From: Spongiivirga citrea
GTDB lineage: Bacteria > Bacteroidota > Bacteroidia > Flavobacteriales > Flavobacteriaceae
Assembly (NCBI RefSeq): GCF_010671565.1
Contig: NZ_JAABOQ010000002.1
Coordinates: 558,001-622,000 of the forward strand
Length of the DNA stretch: 64,000 nt
Reading direction: 5' to 3'
Shown here: positions 10,601 to 18,718 of the stretch, piece after piece
Numbering within the stretch: the first letter of the stretch is position 1
Layout of the letters: each line of letters starts with the position of its first letter
The notes under the pieces: model-generated
Databases searched by the model: none
What the model was told of the DNA's origin: nothing
What the model saw: only the letters and a program-made list of their open reading frames with translations
Program-made: the position numbers and the translations under genes

Positions 10601-11005
10601 CGAGTAGTATATCATGAGTACGACAGCCATGGAAATCCACTAGAAATATCTAAAAAAGACGGATCGCATGTATCCTACGTCTGGGGTCATAATAAAACAT
10701 TACCTATTGCCAAGATCGAGAATGCATCGTATCAAGAAATTGCAACCGCACTAGGAGTTTCATTAAATACGCTTAAGGGCTATAATGAGACCAACCTTTC
10801 TACGATTAACACCTTAAGAAATAGCCTTCCAAAAGCGATGATCTCAACCTATGTATACGATCCTATAAAAGGTATTGTAAGTAGTACCGATAACAGAGGT
10901 TATACGATGACCTATTCTTATGATGATTTTAATCGTCTTAAGGAGGTTCGTGATGCTAATAATAAACTAGTTACTGATTATGAATACCACTATAAAAATG
11001 AATAA
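7652..11005 (+). CDS. YD/RHS-repeat secreted protein, island 1, copy 2
   Basis: The protein has 1117 aa and is a paralogue of the upstream gene. It has a signal peptide (MKIKKIIPLFLLTLVSLSPLLSQ) and the same opening block VIPPSPTVSSLMRFEEVPVDYYTG. The middle is diverged, and the last 250 residues are almost identical to copy 1. Like copy 1 it lacks an RHS core and any toxin domain. It is probably translated from one mRNA with its neighbours: ATG follows the previous stop by 3 nt, and its own stop overlaps the next ATG in ATGAATAA (10998-11005). A role as partner or shell protein for the large Rhs protein is inferred from synteny. Confidence 0.82.
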   Translation: MKIKKIIPLFLLTLVSLSPLLSQTDLPNVIPPSPTVSSLMRFEEVPVDYYTGVPDISIPLMSKQLNGDLQLPLSLRYNTMGLRVDERSGWTGTGWALDAGGTISRTVMDFPDEINFDLGGFTSSNQKAYGVLHNGFFNYDTMTLAEKSEFLYKARGGYEKYDNELDVYQFSILGASGRFVIVKDGISLVPKFLSNTSKVRIELTYDFNTFIIDKFVVIDTRGYKFHFEVFEQTTTEPITMVTLQDGTVSAPSLGSYTYSKFRSAWKMTKITSSNNITLANFSYQDVDENFLTPINQTENKLLSGHQAVFHPVQQVRGYNIGVVKPKYVSSQSSVSIDTKKLSNISFKDQTSILFNISNGHPELSSSGAKLNSLIIKDHNNLESKRFSFYYSTNQYNRLFLDKVSETAGTTTLDYTLEYNSKSNLEGFGSSNKDYWGYLILNQGITYDQTDKTGIKTGALTKITFPTGGSKEFDFESNTFGYEGSNKLDEGQYIANPDNTANINNDSFTFSYDPSNPIFPTSFLSFDHDQTINLSSFVSNDATGIANYFRITLTNGSGFSQEIKLTDQNVDIPVLAGNYSLSMSITEPFIPNTNDTVTAQVSLRYRDLNSGPLKEFLYGGGLRIKQVLFKDFDGSLQRSMDYTYDEGNSNTSSGAIDGFLKNKVRIYQKAYPTYLAIQYDGSLGGNYIGNTIGITYEIIDRSNAVHLQATKGQYIGYKTVTMSEFNKGKTVFTYTSPQDFPSYPPNYGWPFLPIDDIDYKRGNILKTEVYDNTARMLSQNTNNYQYIESDVVASKTLYDIGDCPWSRFYRSYTQYVAKVSDTGDPFSPIVINNCGTLDSNIGFNPHTYTNGRVELMSTTQKSYFYDELGNQSVVEKRQELDYNPENFQQSVVRSFHKENGLDVLYKTELFYPVGGYPTSEFSSSEQQHITKMQSLNMINSPLYTKSYRNTTLLSSVQNIYSEPVSNMIKLSTVKTKKRNDAAEDRVVYHEYDSHGNPLEISKKDGSHVSYVWGHNKTLPIAKIENASYQEIATALGVSLNTLKGYNETNLSTINTLRNSLPKAMISTYVYDPIKGIVSSTDNRGYTMTYSYDDFNRLKEVRDANNKLVTDYEYHYKNE
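10253..11005 (+). repeat. 753-bp near-identical direct repeat, copy B
   Basis: Partner of 6896-7648. It lies at the 3' end of the second YD-repeat gene and extends to the stop codon. Recombination between the copies would delete exactly one paralogue and leave an intact hybrid gene. Confidence 0.93.
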
Positions 11006-14000
11006 GTCAGAAACTAAAATAACTCGAAATCCAGATTCGCTAGATAAATTAATAAAACCTTCGTTCATGAAAAAGGGTCAACTTAAAACAACGCTTCCTC
11101 AAATTATTCAACTAACGGCCATTATTATGCTGCTTTTAGTAGCAATGCCCATACAATCACAAATAATAATTGGAGGACCTGGAGGTGGTGGTAATAGCAG
11201 TTATAGTATGTCTGGTTCTAGTAATGTTAATGTGGGAGAAACACATACCTATACCATTACTGGCGATACTCAAAATGCAGTTAGTGTTAGTTGGCCAAAT
11301 AGTAATTCCAATTTTCAAGTTTTATCAACAAGTGGTTTCAGCGCTACAATTAAGTTTTTAACAGTAGGGAATTTATTTTTATCCGCTAGCGTTCAAGAAA
11401 ATCCACTTATTACAGGTAATAGTACTCCTGTTCCGGTATCGGTTTTTATTTCAGTATCAGAACCACCTCCAGCAAATCCTAACAATCCAACAATGTCAAC
11501 AAATTGTGGACAGGCAACACTAATCAGAAGTGGTACTCCGCCCTCTGATATAAGGTGGTATTGGCAAGGGAAAAGTAGTAGTGGCACTAGTACCTCATTA
11601 GGATATGGAAGTACATTTAATGCAAACCAAGGGAATGGATGGTATTACATAAGAGCAAGAAGAAATAGTACAGGACAATGGAGCAACGGATATGGAGCTG
11701 TATATGTCTCCATTAAATATTTTAATGCAGGAAGCATTAATGGGACGCAGACCATTTGCTATGCAGGTGATCCTAGTACTTTAGGTAATGCCAGCTCTCC
11801 CACTTATGGAAGTGGTGGTTATACCTACCAATGGCAATACTCCAATAATAATATCAATTGGGCTAATATAAGTGGAGCAACTTCTAGTACTTATAACCCA
11901 CCAGGAGGGTTAACTATCAATCGTTGGTATAGACGCCGGGTAGTATCTTGTGGTAGTCAAACAAAATACACCGGGTCTGTAAAAGTAACGGTACGCGCAA
12001 ATTTAAATGCCGGAAGTATTGCTGGAGTTTCAAATATATGCTACGGGGGTGATCCCAGCACCTTAGGTAATAGTGCAAGCCCAACTGGAGGTAACGGATC
12101 CTATACCTACCAATGGCAAATATCATCTAACGGATCTAGCGGATGGTCAAACATTAGTGGGGCAACAGCTTCCACTTATAACCCACCGGGAGGACTGACC
12201 TCTTCAAAATGGTATCGCCGACGAGTTATATCTTGCGGACAAACCAAGTATTCTAACACCCGTAAAGTAACAGTATACAGTAATTTAAGTGCTGGAGCCA
12301 TTGGTGGTACACAAACCATTTGCTATGGTGGTGACCCGAACACTTTAGCCAATAGTACCAGCCCTTCTGGTGGTAATGGATCATACATCTACCAATGGCA
12401 GTATTCAAATAACAATAGCAGTTGGTCAAATATCTCTGGGGCGACCGCTTCTACCTATAACCCACCGAGCGGCTTAACGGCAGATCGTTGGTATAGACGT
12501 CGGGTAATCTCGTGTGGGCAAACCAAGCATACAGGTAGTCTAAAAGTAACTGTTAATGGTAATTTAAGTGCTGGAGCGATTGGTGGTACACAAACCATTT
12601 GCTACAGTGGTGACCCGAACACTTTAGCCAATAGTACCAGCCCCTCTGGTGGTAATGGATCATACACATACCAATGGCAGTATTCAAATAATAATAGCAG
12701 TTGGTCAAATATCTCTGGGGCGACCGCTTCTACCTATAACCCACCAAGCGGCTTAACCGCAGATCGTTGGTATAGACGTCGAGTAATCTCGTGCGGGCAA
12801 ACCAAGCATACAGGTAGTCTAAAAGTAACGGTATATAGTAACTTAAGTGCGGGAAGTATTAATGGTACTACATCCGTTTGTTATAATGGAGACCCGGGCA
12901 CTTTAGGCAATAGTGCTAGCCCATCAGGAGGCAATGGATCATACGCTTACCAATGGCAGATATCCTCTAACGGATCAAGCGGATGGTCGAACATCTCAGG
13001 AGCAACAGCATCTACCTACAACCCGCCAGGAGGCATGACAGCCTCTCGATGGTATAGACGTCGGGTCATATCTTGTAGTCAAACTAAATATACAGGCACC
13101 GTAAAAGTAACGGTATATGGTAACCTTAGTGCCGGGAGTATTAATGGCACTACATCGGTTTGTTATGGTGGAGATCCGGCTACACTGGGTAACAGTGCAA
13201 GCCCATCTGGCGGTAACGGATCGTATACCTACCAATGGCAACTATCGGCTAACGGATCTAGTGGATGGTCGAATATCTCGGGAGCAACAGCTTCTACCTA
13301 TAATCCGCCAGGAGGAATGACTGCTTCACGTTGGTATAGACGTAGTACTAACTCTTGCGGCCAAACAAAATATACCGGTACGGTCAAAGTTACCGTATAT
13401 GGCAACTTAAGCCCAGGAAGCATTAATGGAACTCAAACTATCGCGTATAATGGCGACCCTAGCACCTTAGGTAATAGCACAGGTCCATCAGGGGGTAATG
13501 GATCCTATACCTACCAATGGCAATTATCTTCTAATGGTTCTAATGGTTGGTCGAACATTTCGGGCGCAACAGCTTCTACATACAACCCACCAAGTGGATT
13601 AACTGCTGATCGTTGGTACAGACGTAGTGCCAACTCTTGTGGACAAACAAAATATACTGGGTCGATAAAAGTTACTGTGCTACCTGTATGGTATGCCGAT
13701 TTTGACAAAGACGGATTTGGAGATCCAGGAAATAGTATATCTGCTGCTTCGGCACCTGAAGATTATATAGGCAACTCATTAGACAATTGCCCGGATATAG
13801 CAGGTGGCTTTAATGGCTGTACCTTTGCTTCTACACCATATACGCCTGTTACCAAAAGTGATGCGAACTATGTGTACACCCGCAATTATCAAACCGATGG
13901 TGCCGTCACAATTAATGGGCATATCATCGAGCAGATCACCTACCTTGACGGACTAGGGCGCCCTACGCAAAATATCAGCGCCAAGGCCACTACAGATGGA

Positions 14001-17000
14001 AAGGATATTGTAACCTATATGAAGTACGATCAATATGGGCGGCAAACAAAAGAATACTTGCCCTATGCGACGACTTCAGGTGCTATAGGAAGTCATAGAA
14101 CCAATGACCAACTGGCTGCTGCAAAAACATATTATAACCAAAAATATGCTGCCGACTTTGCTGGAATGTCAACTATTGATATGAACCCCTATTCTGAACA
14201 AGATTTAGAAGCATCCCCTTTAAATCGTGTTATGAAACAAGCGGCACCCGGTAAGGACTGGAAAATGGGCAGTGGTCATGAAATTGAGTTTGACTATCGG
14301 GCTAATACCGCTAATGAAGTTAGATATTACCGAGTAAATCTTGCTGCGGATTACACCCCTACTTTAGTAGGCAATGGGTCGACCTATTATCAGCCAGGAG
14401 AGGTCTATAAAACCATTACTCGTGATGAAAATCATGATGGTACAACGGCTAAAGATCATACGTCTGAGGAATTTAAAGATCAGCTAGGTCGGGTGGTATT
14501 AAAACGCGCCTATGAAAGCGAAGTTCTTCATGACACCTATTATGTATATGATGATGATGACAATTTAACCTATGTACTACCACCAAAAGTTAACACGGCT
14601 GATGGTATCTCAACAACAGAGCTCAATGAGCTGTGCTATCAATATCGATACGATGGTAGAAATCGACTCGTAGAAAAGAAAATACCAGGTAAAGGTTGGG
14701 AGTATATTGTATATAACAGACTCGATCAACCAGTTATGACGCAGGATGCGAATCTTCGAGCTCAAAATAAATGGTTGTTTACGACTTATGATGCATTAGG
14801 TAGAGTTGCTTTTACAGGAATCGATGCGAATAATACATCGACGAGAATACAAGTACAGCAAAGTGCCAATAATGCAACAAGCACTTATGTAACTAAAACA
14901 ACTACAGCAAATGTGTATGTTGGCACGACCATCTATTATAATAAGGGGTCTAACTTCCCTAGTAGTTTTGATGAAGTATTAACAATAAATTATTACGACG
15001 ATTATACTTTTGACAATGCTGGTTTAAATATACCGAATACTGTACAAGGTCAAGCGACCACCACTGCTGTTGATGGACTACCCACTGGAAGTAAGGTTCG
15101 TGTCTTAGGCACTAACGATTGGATTACCACAGTTACGGGTTACGATGAAAAAGGTCGGGCAATATATGTTGCTTCTAAAAACACCTATCTTAATACAGAA
15201 GATGTAGCTGAAACCCGCTTAGATTTTGCTGGCAAGGTATTACAAGCAACTACTACCCATACCAAAGGCAGTAATGCACCCATCGTAACAGTCGATACCT
15301 TTACCTATGACCATATGGCACGGGTGATAAAACAATCACAACGTATCAATAATAACCCACCGCAAATCATAGCTAGAAATACTTATGACGAATTGGGGCA
15401 ATTAGTACGTAAAGATGTTGGAGGGGTTCATAGTAACAATGCAGTTAGCTTAATCGATATTGTAAAGGCTAAGCAAAACAATGAACTTATCGAAAGTACT
15501 ATAACTGCAAACGGCTGGGGAAATAGTGGTTTTGCTACCCTAGAAAGTATATCTGGTGATGGCTATGTTGAGTTTGAGGTAACCGCTACCAATGAATATC
15601 TCATGGTTGGCTTATCTGTTGACAATCCTAATGAGAATTTTAACAGCATTGACTATGCAATCTATCCAAGATCAGGAGGTGAGCTTAGAGTGTATGAAAA
15701 TGGGAGTCATAAGGGTACTTTCGGCACCTTTACCATAGGAGATATTTTAAAAATTGAGCGAATAGGGAGTACTGTTTATTATAAAAAGAATAATAGCACC
15801 TTTTATACTTCAACCATCAATTCAACTGCCAACTTAATGGGTGATGTGGCTTTTAATAGTGTAGGAAGTTCTATTAAAAACTTTAAAATTGTAAATGCTT
15901 CCTCACAAAATAATGGAAGTTCCTTACAAAACGTCGATTATACCTATAACGTACGAGGCTGGTTAAAAGACATTAACGATGTAAACAACATTGGTAATGA
16001 CCTCTTTAGTTTTAAGATTGATTATAATACTGGAACGAATGCTTTATTTAATGGAAACATTGCGAAAACTTCGTGGCGCACTGCCAATACAGACAACAAT
16101 TTAAAAAGCTATGACTATAGCTATGATGCGCTTAATAGGATTACAAGCGGATTGAGTAATGTACATCATTATAACCTATCATATGTTACCTATGACAAAA
16201 ATGGAAATATCCAAACCCTAAAACGTCATGGGTGGCAAAACAGCACTAACTACTGGGACATGGATATCCTGACCTATCAATATGACAATGGCAATAAATT
16301 AACTAAAGTTACCGATGCTGGTAATGGCAACTATGGTTTTAAAGATGGGGCTAACCAAGCTATAGAATATGAATATGACGCCAATGGGAACATGACCCAA
16401 GACCTTAATAAAGGTATTCAAGCCAATGGTATTACCTATAACCACCTAAACCTGCCAACCAAAGTAACTGTTAACGGGGGTGGTAATAATGGCACAATTG
16501 ACTATATTTATGATGCCACAGGGGTCAAGCTAGAAAAAAAGGTCACTGATGGAGGTTCTTTGACGACTACAGCTTATGCAGGTAACTTCATTTATAAAAA
16601 TGGGAACCTTGAGTTTTTTAGTCATCCTGAGGGATATATAGAACCCAATGGAAACGACTTTACATACTACTACCAATTAAAAGATCATCTTAGAAATAAC
16701 CGGGTCAACTTTAAGTACAATGAAGCTACCGTTCAAGTTGAAATTACAGAAGAGAATAACTATTACCCTTTTGGACTAAAACATAAAGGCTATAATAGTG
16801 TTCAGGTAGGAAGAGACCATACCTATGAATACAATGGTGCAGAAATGGAAGAAGCACTAGGGCTGAATATGATGGAAATGGAGATGCGACAGTACAATCC
16901 TGCAATAGCCCGATGGGTTGTAAATGATCCTGTCACCCATCACTCTTTATCCCCTTACAATGCATTTGACAACAACCCTGTTTTTTGGGCCGACCCCAGC

Positions 17001-17717
17001 GGAGCAGATAGTCAAACATTTACTGGTATGGCAGCTAGGGATGCCTATAGACAGATTGTTTATAGCATGAATAATAATACAGATAGTAATGATCAAGGTG
17101 ATGGAGAAGAGGATTGCTGTCCTGGATTGAAAAAAAAGCTCTCAGATTTTGCCGATCAGACTTATGGGAAAATTCTATTTGATACTGATATCAAGGGTGA
17201 ATTATGGTTTGGTGAGGATAATTACACCTATCATATACAAGGGGATAATGAATTTTACCGTATTAGAAGAAACAGCTATGAAAGAGTAGATGAACTTCCT
17301 GCTAGTAATCAAGCTATACAGATTGTTCTTCCACAAAAAGCAGCTGCAAAGAGCGGAATAGTGCTTATGGGTGCCAAGGCATCAACAAAACAAACAATGG
17401 TTTATCTTGCTAAACGAGGAGGCAAAGTAATATATGTAGGAATAACTAATAATTTTGCAAGAAGAGCAGTACAACACTTAAAAGGCCCACACAAGCTTAA
17501 GATTAATCAAATTGATGATGCTTTGGAAAGTCTCTCAAGAAATGATGCAAGAGCAGTAGAACAGGTATTAATAGAGTATTTTGGACTAGGAGGAAAAAGA
17601 GGGCAAACAGGGCAACTGTTAAACCGTATTAATAGTATATCTGAAAAGAACAAAAAGTATGGAGCAGCCCTAAAAAAAGGTAAAAAATTACTTGAAACTG
17701 CAGGTTTTACATTTTAA
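10998..17717 (+). CDS. Giant Rhs polymorphic toxin with Ig-like repeats, DUF6443, RHS core and C-terminal GIY-YIG nuclease-like domain
   Basis: The protein has 2239 aa from ATG 10998, which overlaps the previous stop. ATG 11067 is an alternative closer to the hydrophobic signal (LTAIIMLLLVAMPIQSQ). Order of parts: an Ig/PKD-like domain; seven 93-94-residue Ig-like repeats (about 245-897); a thrombospondin-3-like Asp-rich stretch (WYADFDKDGFGDPGN); a DUF6443-type start of the Rhs shell (about 954, VYTRNYQ, LDGLGRPTQNI); many YD repeats; and the RHS core end ([18 protein letters not shown]-like WADPSGAD near 2000). The C-terminal 105 residues carry GIY-YIG hallmarks: VYLAKRGG and VIYVGITNNFARRAVQH (the GIY and YIG strands plus Arg/His), a Glu in AVEQVLIEYFG and an Asn in LLNRINS. 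A nuclease effector released from the Rhs shell is inferred. Its immunity candidate follows 17 nt downstream. Confidence 0.85.
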   Translation: MNKSETKITRNPDSLDKLIKPSFMKKGQLKTTLPQIIQLTAIIMLLLVAMPIQSQIIIGGPGGGGNSSYSMSGSSNVNVGETHTYTITGDTQNAVSVSWPNSNSNFQVLSTSGFSATIKFLTVGNLFLSASVQENPLITGNSTPVPVSVFISVSEPPPANPNNPTMSTNCGQATLIRSGTPPSDIRWYWQGKSSSGTSTSLGYGSTFNANQGNGWYYIRARRNSTGQWSNGYGAVYVSIKYFNAGSINGTQTICYAGDPSTLGNASSPTYGSGGYTYQWQYSNNNINWANISGATSSTYNPPGGLTINRWYRRRVVSCGSQTKYTGSVKVTVRANLNAGSIAGVSNICYGGDPSTLGNSASPTGGNGSYTYQWQISSNGSSGWSNISGATASTYNPPGGLTSSKWYRRRVISCGQTKYSNTRKVTVYSNLSAGAIGGTQTICYGGDPNTLANSTSPSGGNGSYIYQWQYSNNNSSWSNISGATASTYNPPSGLTADRWYRRRVISCGQTKHTGSLKVTVNGNLSAGAIGGTQTICYSGDPNTLANSTSPSGGNGSYTYQWQYSNNNSSWSNISGATASTYNPPSGLTADRWYRRRVISCGQTKHTGSLKVTVYSNLSAGSINGTTSVCYNGDPGTLGNSASPSGGNGSYAYQWQISSNGSSGWSNISGATASTYNPPGGMTASRWYRRRVISCSQTKYTGTVKVTVYGNLSAGSINGTTSVCYGGDPATLGNSASPSGGNGSYTYQWQLSANGSSGWSNISGATASTYNPPGGMTASRWYRRSTNSCGQTKYTGTVKVTVYGNLSPGSINGTQTIAYNGDPSTLGNSTGPSGGNGSYTYQWQLSSNGSNGWSNISGATASTYNPPSGLTADRWYRRSANSCGQTKYTGSIKVTVLPVWYADFDKDGFGDPGNSISAASAPEDYIGNSLDNCPDIAGGFNGCTFASTPYTPVTKSDANYVYTRNYQTDGAVTINGHIIEQITYLDGLGRPTQNISAKATTDGKDIVTYMKYDQYGRQTKEYLPYATTSGAIGSHRTNDQLAAAKTYYNQKYAADFAGMSTIDMNPYSEQDLEASPLNRVMKQAAPGKDWKMGSGHEIEFDYRANTANEVRYYRVNLAADYTPTLVGNGSTYYQPGEVYKTITRDENHDGTTAKDHTSEEFKDQLGRVVLKRAYESEVLHDTYYVYDDDDNLTYVLPPKVNTADGISTTELNELCYQYRYDGRNRLVEKKIPGKGWEYIVYNRLDQPVMTQDANLRAQNKWLFTTYDALGRVAFTGIDANNTSTRIQVQQSANNATSTYVTKTTTANVYVGTTIYYNKGSNFPSSFDEVLTINYYDDYTFDNAGLNIPNTVQGQATTTAVDGLPTGSKVRVLGTNDWITTVTGYDEKGRAIYVASKNTYLNTEDVAETRLDFAGKVLQATTTHTKGSNAPIVTVDTFTYDHMARVIKQSQRINNNPPQIIARNTYDELGQLVRKDVGGVHSNNAVSLIDIVKAKQNNELIESTITANGWGNSGFATLESISGDGYVEFEVTATNEYLMVGLSVDNPNENFNSIDYAIYPRSGGELRVYENGSHKGTFGTFTIGDILKIERIGSTVYYKKNNSTFYTSTINSTANLMGDVAFNSVGSSIKNFKIVNASSQNNGSSLQNVDYTYNVRGWLKDINDVNNIGNDLFSFKIDYNTGTNALFNGNIAKTSWRTANTDNNLKSYDYSYDALNRITSGLSNVHHYNLSYVTYDKNGNIQTLKRHGWQNSTNYWDMDILTYQYDNGNKLTKVTDAGNGNYGFKDGANQAIEYEYDANGNMTQDLNKGIQANGITYNHLNLPTKVTVNGGGNNGTIDYIYDATGVKLEKKVTDGGSLTTTAYAGNFIYKNGNLEFFSHPEGYIEPNGNDFTYYYQLKDHLRNNRVNFKYNEATVQVEITEENNYYPFGLKHKGYNSVQVGRDHTYEYNGAEMEEALGLNMMEMEMRQYNPAIARWVVNDPVTHHSLSPYNAFDNNPVFWADPSGADSQTFTGMAARDAYRQIVYSMNNNTDSNDQGDGEEDCCPGLKKKLSDFADQTYGKILFDTDIKGELWFGEDNYTYHIQGDNEFYRIRRNSYERVDELPASNQAIQIVLPQKAAAKSGIVLMGAKASTKQTMVYLAKRGGKVIYVGITNNFARRAVQHLKGPHKLKINQIDDALESLSRNDARAVEQVLIEYFGLGGKRGQTGQLLNRINSISEKNKKYGAALKKGKKLLETAGFTF
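11730..13685 (+). repeat. Seven tandem ~279-bp Ig-like coding repeats
   Basis: Each unit encodes a (S/A)I(N/G)GTQTICY-like start, GDPxTL(G/A)N, SYTYQWQ, WSNISGATASTYNPP, WYRRR and a KVTV end. Units 3 and 4 (from 12300 and 12579, offset 279 bp) are nearly identical in DNA, and the others are diverged. They probably form the exposed stalk of the Rhs protein. Confidence 0.9.
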
Positions 17718-17734
17718 TTAGAATTTTATAAAAA

Positions 17735-18175
17735 ATGGAAATAGGCGATATTATTGAAATAGAAGAAAAAGGAAAAAAAGCGTATTTACAATATGTTAAG
17801 GAAGCTAAAAATGAAACTTTATTGGAGAAAATGAGAGTTTTCTATGAAATATATGATAATCGTCCTCATGATGTCAAATCTGTTATAAAAGATGATTTTT
17901 TCTTTTTAGATTTTCCATATAGGTATGGTATTAAAGAGAAAGGCGTTAATCTAGTAGGTAATATACCTTTACCTGATAATTTTCAACTTCCCAAACAGTT
18001 TAGAACGGAGAACGTATTTGGTTCAGGTTGGAGAATAGTGAATGATGGTGGAGGGTCTAAAGTTGTTGAAGAACTTAATGATGAGCAGAAAAAGTTATCT
18101 CCATATGGAATGTGGAACATTCCTGAGATTTTTGAAAATTTAAAAAATGGATGGCGTTTGGAAAATTGGATTTAA
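17735..18175 (+). CDS. Putative immunity protein for the GIY-YIG Rhs toxin
   Basis: The protein has 146 aa, is soluble and has no signal peptide, which fits a cytoplasmic inhibitor. It starts with MEIGDIIEIEEKGKKAYLQY and contains an aromatic FFFLDFPYRYG segment and a C-terminal WNIPEIFENL. The opening G-D-I-x-x-I pattern recalls Imm26-type immunity proteins, but I cannot confirm the family by eye. The position directly after the toxin-encoding 3' end, 17 nt from its stop, is the usual place for an immunity gene and is the main argument. Confidence 0.62.
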   Translation: MEIGDIIEIEEKGKKAYLQYVKEAKNETLLEKMRVFYEIYDNRPHDVKSVIKDDFFFLDFPYRYGIKEKGVNLVGNIPLPDNFQLPKQFRTENVFGSGWRIVNDGGGSKVVEELNDEQKKLSPYGMWNIPEIFENLKNGWRLENWI

Positions 18176-18202
18176 AAATTACTGAGAAGTATTTTGCAAA
18201 AA

Positions 18203-18254
18203 CCCCGCTACCGCTAGTCTGTGACTAGTGGCAAGCATGAGTAAGAAATAATAA
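18203..18254. repeat. REP-like hairpin unit 1
   Basis: CCGCTAGTC (18211-18219), loop TGT and GACTAGTGG (18223-18231) form a 9-bp stem with one G-T pair. The stem is preceded by CCCGCTA and followed by the tail CATGAGTAAGAAA. This copy lacks the terminator module present in the next two. Confidence 0.85.
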
Positions 18255-18255
18255 A

Positions 18256-18347
18256 CCCCCGCTACCGCTAGTCTGTGACTAGTGGCATATACGAGTAAGA
18301 AAATAGAAAGAGAACCACGGTCAAAAGCCGTGGTTTTTATGTTTTAA
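18256..18347. repeat. REP-like hairpin unit 2 with terminator module
   Basis: It has the same hairpin (18265-18285), then ACGAGTAAGAAAATAGAAA, then a stem-loop terminator and ATGTTTTAAC. The whole unit of about 92 bp is repeated next to it with few changes. Confidence 0.87.
18313..18338 (+). terminator. Rho-independent-type terminator after Rhs island 1
   Basis: AACCACGG-TCAAAAG-CCGTGGTT is a perfect 8-bp GC-rich stem directly followed by TTT, in the sense orientation for the toxin-immunity genes. A second, slightly decayed copy lies at 18406-18430. Confidence 0.75.
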
Positions 18348-18440
18348 CCCCCCGCTCCCGCTAGTCTGTGACTAGTGGCGAGTATGAGTAAGAAAATAGA
18401 AATTGAACCACGGCCAAAAGCAGTGGTTTTATGTTTTAAC
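18348..18440. repeat. REP-like hairpin unit 3 with terminator module
   Basis: The hairpin at 18358-18378 is identical in its stem to units 1 and 2, with the tail GAGTATGAGTAAGAAAATAGAAA. It is a tandem duplicate of unit 2. Confidence 0.87.
18406..18430 (+). terminator. Second terminator copy
   Basis: AACCACGG-CCAAAAG-CAGTGGTT followed by TTTT. One mismatch in the stem compared with the first copy suggests duplication and then decay. Confidence 0.6.
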
Positions 18441-18445
18441 TACCC

Positions 18446-18508
18446 GCTCTTCGAAATCTAGCTCGCGAATGTACGTTACTTCACAGCCTTAATAAGCTGC
18501 ATTAAATA
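18446..18508. repeat. Rhs-island downstream element, copy 1
   Basis: GCTCTTCGAAATCTAGCTC, GCGAATGT, TTACTTC, CAGCCT and AAGCTGCATTAAAT align with 34566-34628. The latter lies after the second Rhs island. It is diverged but clearly related, and no protein is encoded. Confidence 0.65.
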
Positions 18509-18718
18509 AAAAAACTAAAATTCTAGTTTGTAATTGTATACTAAAACATCCGCCACTGCTACGCTTGCAACTTCGAAACTTACATAAGTATAGAACAACG
18601 AACGGTTGCTATTATATACATTTAGTAATGCTAATAAGATTAGCCAACTGCCTTATGTCTAGAAAAAAATTCTTAATTTTTAGGTCTTAATTCCTAAAAC
18701 TAACTAGCCTTTAACATT

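Noticed and set aside
18203-18440. Tandem repeats as a possible CRISPR array
   Set aside because: Only three units, no unique spacers of constant size, and the repeats include a terminator module. The palindromic unit near a RAYT fits REP elements better.
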